Source: Clostridia bacterium
GTDB taxonomy: Bacteria > Bacillota > Clostridia > Christensenellales > Borkfalkiaceae
Direction: 5' to 3'
Assembly (NCBI GenBank): GCA_017646555.1
Contig: JAGCMG010000071.1
Location: 1-7,756 of the forward strand
DNA length: 7,756 bases
Part shown: in pieces, positions 6,209-7,756 of the stretch
Position numbering within the stretch: the stretch's first letter is position 1
Layout of the letters: every line of letters begins with the position of its first letter
Translations under genes and position numbers: made by a program
The notes under the pieces: model-generated
Database searches by the model: none
The model's input: the letters and a program-made list of their open reading frames with translations, nothing else
What the model was told of the DNA's origin: nothing

Positions 6209-6248
6209 AAAGTGGTACGGTTTCATTATACCGTACCACTTTATTTTT
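6209..6248. terminator. intrinsic terminator after the FTR-like gene, probably bidirectional
   Basis: A perfect 12-bp stem, AAAGTGGTACGG (6209-6220) against CCGTACCACTTT (6231-6242), with a 10-base loop. It is followed on the + strand by ATTTTT and, read on the - strand, by TTTAATAATTT. It therefore serves the FTR-like gene well, and the convergent VanW gene (stop codon at 6257) less strongly. Confidence 0.9.
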
Positions 6249-6256
6249 AGCCACGA

Positions 6257-7069
6257 TTAGTTTTCTTCTATTATTTCGGGTTTTATTATTACGCCTTTTA
6301 TAGGCAAATATTTGTCTTTTCTAATTAGAGTTTTTTCTATTATTTTATCGCCTTTATATTTAACTAAATACCCGTTAGAAATAAGTCCATTTTTAGCGTT
6401 AGATAAAATTTCTTCTTGTTCTATTTCATTTGAATATATTATATCGGGTGGAGGTGGGGTGATTTCTTTAACCTTTTCACTAACGCGCTTATATTGATAG
6501 CCGTCGCTTTCTCCGTAAATTTTAACCGTTATTTTTGTATCACTTGCATATATGCGAATATATAAAGGTAACGCCCTATCATTGATAAACTTTAAGTCGG
6601 CGTAGCCGTAACTCACCATTGCATCAAACGACGGTTTTACATAAGAAACCCTTAAACTGTGCGCGTGGCATTCGGTAACCGTTAGCCCTGCCAACAGGAC
6701 GGCGTTATAAAGCGTTGTTGAAACTTGACAAACCCCACCACCTATGCCTTCGCTAAATTTACCGTCTTTAATAATAGTGGCTGGCAAAAATCCGTTTGCT
6801 TTATTTCGTATTCCGACGACGTCGTTAAAGGAAAATTCTTCGCCAATATCTAAAAAGTAGCCGTCTATTTTGCTTGACGCGCGTTTAAGATTATGAACGC
6901 GTTCTTTTTGATTAGCAGAATATTCCGTTGAAAAACTTGATATAAGGGTAAAATTTTTGTCCGTAGTTTTTTTAGGCGTAGCGTAACAAATTTGTGGTTT
7001 GTACAAAAACGCTGTTAGAAAAAAAAGCAAAATCAAAAAACGCATAACGCGTGATTTAAAATAAGTCAT
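6257..7069 (-). CDS. VanW-family protein, exported
   Basis: Up to 270 residues. A hydrophobic segment (about residues 10-24, RFLILLFFLTAF) followed by CYA-TP near residue 30 reads as a signal peptide or N-terminal anchor, so the protein should act outside the membrane. The VanW domain (PF04294) spans about 40-187: NFTLISSFSTEYS, the KIDGYFLDIGEEFSFN block, the hallmark GIGGGVCQVSTTLYNA (108-123), and HAHSLRVSYVKPSFDAMVSYG. A proline run (PPPP, 205-208) links it to a lysine-rich C-terminal segment (about 219-262) resembling the tail that follows VanW in other Clostridia. VanW is named from an accessory gene of some vancomycin-resistance clusters, but its function is unknown and orphan copies are common; nothing here indicates resistance. 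The start is uncertain: ATG at 7069 and ATG at 7045 (residue 9) are both possible and neither has a Shine-Dalgarno site. A TATAAT at 7073-7068 overlaps the first ATG and, if used, would favour the second. Confidence 0.9.
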   Translation of the reverse strand: MTYFKSRVMRFLILLFFLTAFLYKPQICYATPKKTTDKNFTLISSFSTEYSANQKERVHNLKRASSKIDGYFLDIGEEFSFNDVVGIRNKANGFLPATIIKDGKFSEGIGGGVCQVSTTLYNAVLLAGLTVTECHAHSLRVSYVKPSFDAMVSYGYADLKFINDRALPLYIRIYASDTKITVKIYGESDGYQYKRVSEKVKEITPPPPDIIYSNEIEQEEILSNAKNGLISNGYLVKYKGDKIIEKTLIRKDKYLPIKGVIIKPEIIEEN

Positions 7070-7090
7070 TATACTATAAGTTTTTGTAAT

Positions 7091-7131
7091 AAATAAAAAA
7101 ATATGCGTAAAGTCAACCCTTACGCATATTT
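7091..7131 (-). terminator. intrinsic terminator of the dehydrogenase gene
   Basis: A perfect 12-bp stem: on the - strand AAATATGCGTAA (7131-7120) pairs with TTACGCATATTT (7110-7099) around a 9-base loop, followed by a T-rich run down to 7091. It lies 18 bases after the stop of the dehydrogenase and separates it from the VanW gene. The + strand lacks a comparable clean T-run. Confidence 0.88.
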
Positions 7132-7148
7132 ATCAGTTAAATTTTTAA

Positions 7149-7756
7149 TTAAATCTTTTTAGCGTTAGCCATTAAATACTTTTCAGCCTCAGCATTCCAA
7201 AGCCCGTTGTGACGGTTACAAATTTCGGCTAAATCCTTAAAGAACTTATCGGTTTTACCAAGTTCTTCAAAATCAGCGATTGCCGTCATAGGCATAGCAA
7301 CTTGCGTATAGCAAAGTTTTTTGCCGGCAGGAACTAAATTAAGTTCTTTCGTCGTTTGCGCTACTGAATCAAGCCCACCTACGTGCGTTACCATTACGGC
7401 TGGGTTTAAACTCCCCTCACTCATCATATCAAGACTTTCAATCATATCGGCAGTAGTCCCACCCGCGTTGCCTGCTACATGTGAGAAGTTGTAATGCACG
7501 TCGTAAAAGTTGATTTCTGCTTTAAGTTCTTTATTGGTAGGACCTGCAAAGAAGTTGATACAACCATCAAATCCTAAAATATCGTCGGCTTGTTCAATGA
7601 CTGCTTTAACCGGTGCGTACACGAATACGTCGTCATAGCCAACGCCACCAGTTAATTCTTTGAGCGAAGAAACAGCGTCGCTTTTAGCCGTGTTAATGTA
7701 ATGTAATTCAACACCGCGTTCTTTTGCGTATTCCTTAGAGAAAAGTTTTTCTGCAC
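7149..7756 (-). CDS. zinc-type MDR dehydrogenase, L-sorbose-1-phosphate reductase-like (5' truncated by window edge)
   Basis: The frame stays open from the right edge to the stop at 7149, giving about 202 residues of the C-terminal half of a protein whose family is usually a little over 400 residues. The visible part starts in the nucleotide-binding domain (KEYAKERGVELHYINTAK, then LTGGVGYDDVFVYAPV) and runs through FDGCINFFAGPT, FYDVHYNFSHVAGNAGG, LNPAVMVTHVGGLD and a C-terminal WNAEAEKYLMANAKKI. This pattern matches medium-chain dehydrogenase/reductases annotated as L-sorbose-1-phosphate reductase (SorE-like), which interconvert a ketose phosphate and a sugar-alcohol phosphate using NAD(P). 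The catalytic zinc ligands and the glycine-rich coenzyme motif lie outside the window, so activity cannot be confirmed. A TTG/GTG-like codon at 7622 is internal, since the frame and family similarity continue upstream of it. Any operon partners would be to the right of the window. Confidence 0.82.
   Translation of the reverse strand, partial: AEKLFSKEYAKERGVELHYINTAKSDAVSSLKELTGGVGYDDVFVYAPVKAVIEQADDILGFDGCINFFAGPTNKELKAEINFYDVHYNFSHVAGNAGGTTADMIESLDMMSEGSLNPAVMVTHVGGLDSVAQTTKELNLVPAGKKLCYTQVAMPMTAIADFEELGKTDKFFKDLAEICNRHNGLWNAEAEKYLMANAKKI

Noticed and set aside
6257..7069. Vancomycin-resistance gene cluster suggested by VanW
   Set aside because: No VanR/S, VanH, ligase or VanX-type gene is present; orphan VanW-domain proteins are widespread in Clostridia and do not indicate resistance.

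Overview
The window is an ordinary-looking chromosomal stretch from an AT-rich bacterium, most likely an uncultured Clostridia-type member of the Bacillota. The evidence is a type III glutamine synthetase, an orphan VanW-domain protein, an Amidase_6 protein, an anaerobe-style mini ferredoxin-thioredoxin reductase catalytic chain and the TIGR03915/TIGR03916 DNA-repair pair, together with strong purine-rich Shine-Dalgarno sites, TTGACA/TATAAT promoters and U-tract hairpin terminators. The assignment to class is an inference and no taxon marker is present. TGA is used as a stop, as in the standard code.

Layout from left to right: (1) the 3' part of a GH109-like Gfo/Idh/MocA oxidoreductase (+), cut by the left edge; (2) a two-gene operon on the - strand, a radical SAM protein (TIGR03916) followed by its partner TIGR03915, overlapping by 4 bases; (3) diverging from it, a short Amidase_6 protein (+) with no visible ribosome binding site; (4) glnN, type III glutamine synthetase (-); (5) diverging from that, a 65-residue ferredoxin-thioredoxin-reductase-like protein (+); (6) a secreted or anchored VanW-domain protein (-); (7) the C-terminal half of an L-sorbose-1-phosphate-reductase-like zinc-type dehydrogenase (-), cut by the right edge. 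There are no RNA genes, mobile elements, CRISPR arrays or long repeats, and no gene-free stretch over about 170 bases.

The genes look like separate transcription units rather than one pathway. The three convergent junctions (1012/1111, 3710/3750, 6201/6257) each hold a hairpin able to serve both sides, and the two divergent spacers (3096-3209 and 5838-6003) each hold a promoter for each direction.

The least understood element is the radical SAM/TIGR03915 pair. Its chemistry is not established to my knowledge, no uracil-DNA-glycosylase-like partner is visible here, and the radical SAM protein ends in a textbook sliding-clamp-binding pentapeptide (QLSLF). The compact FTR-like protein and the Shine-Dalgarno-less amidase gene are the next most interesting items. 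I found no evidence for a wholly new multi-gene system.
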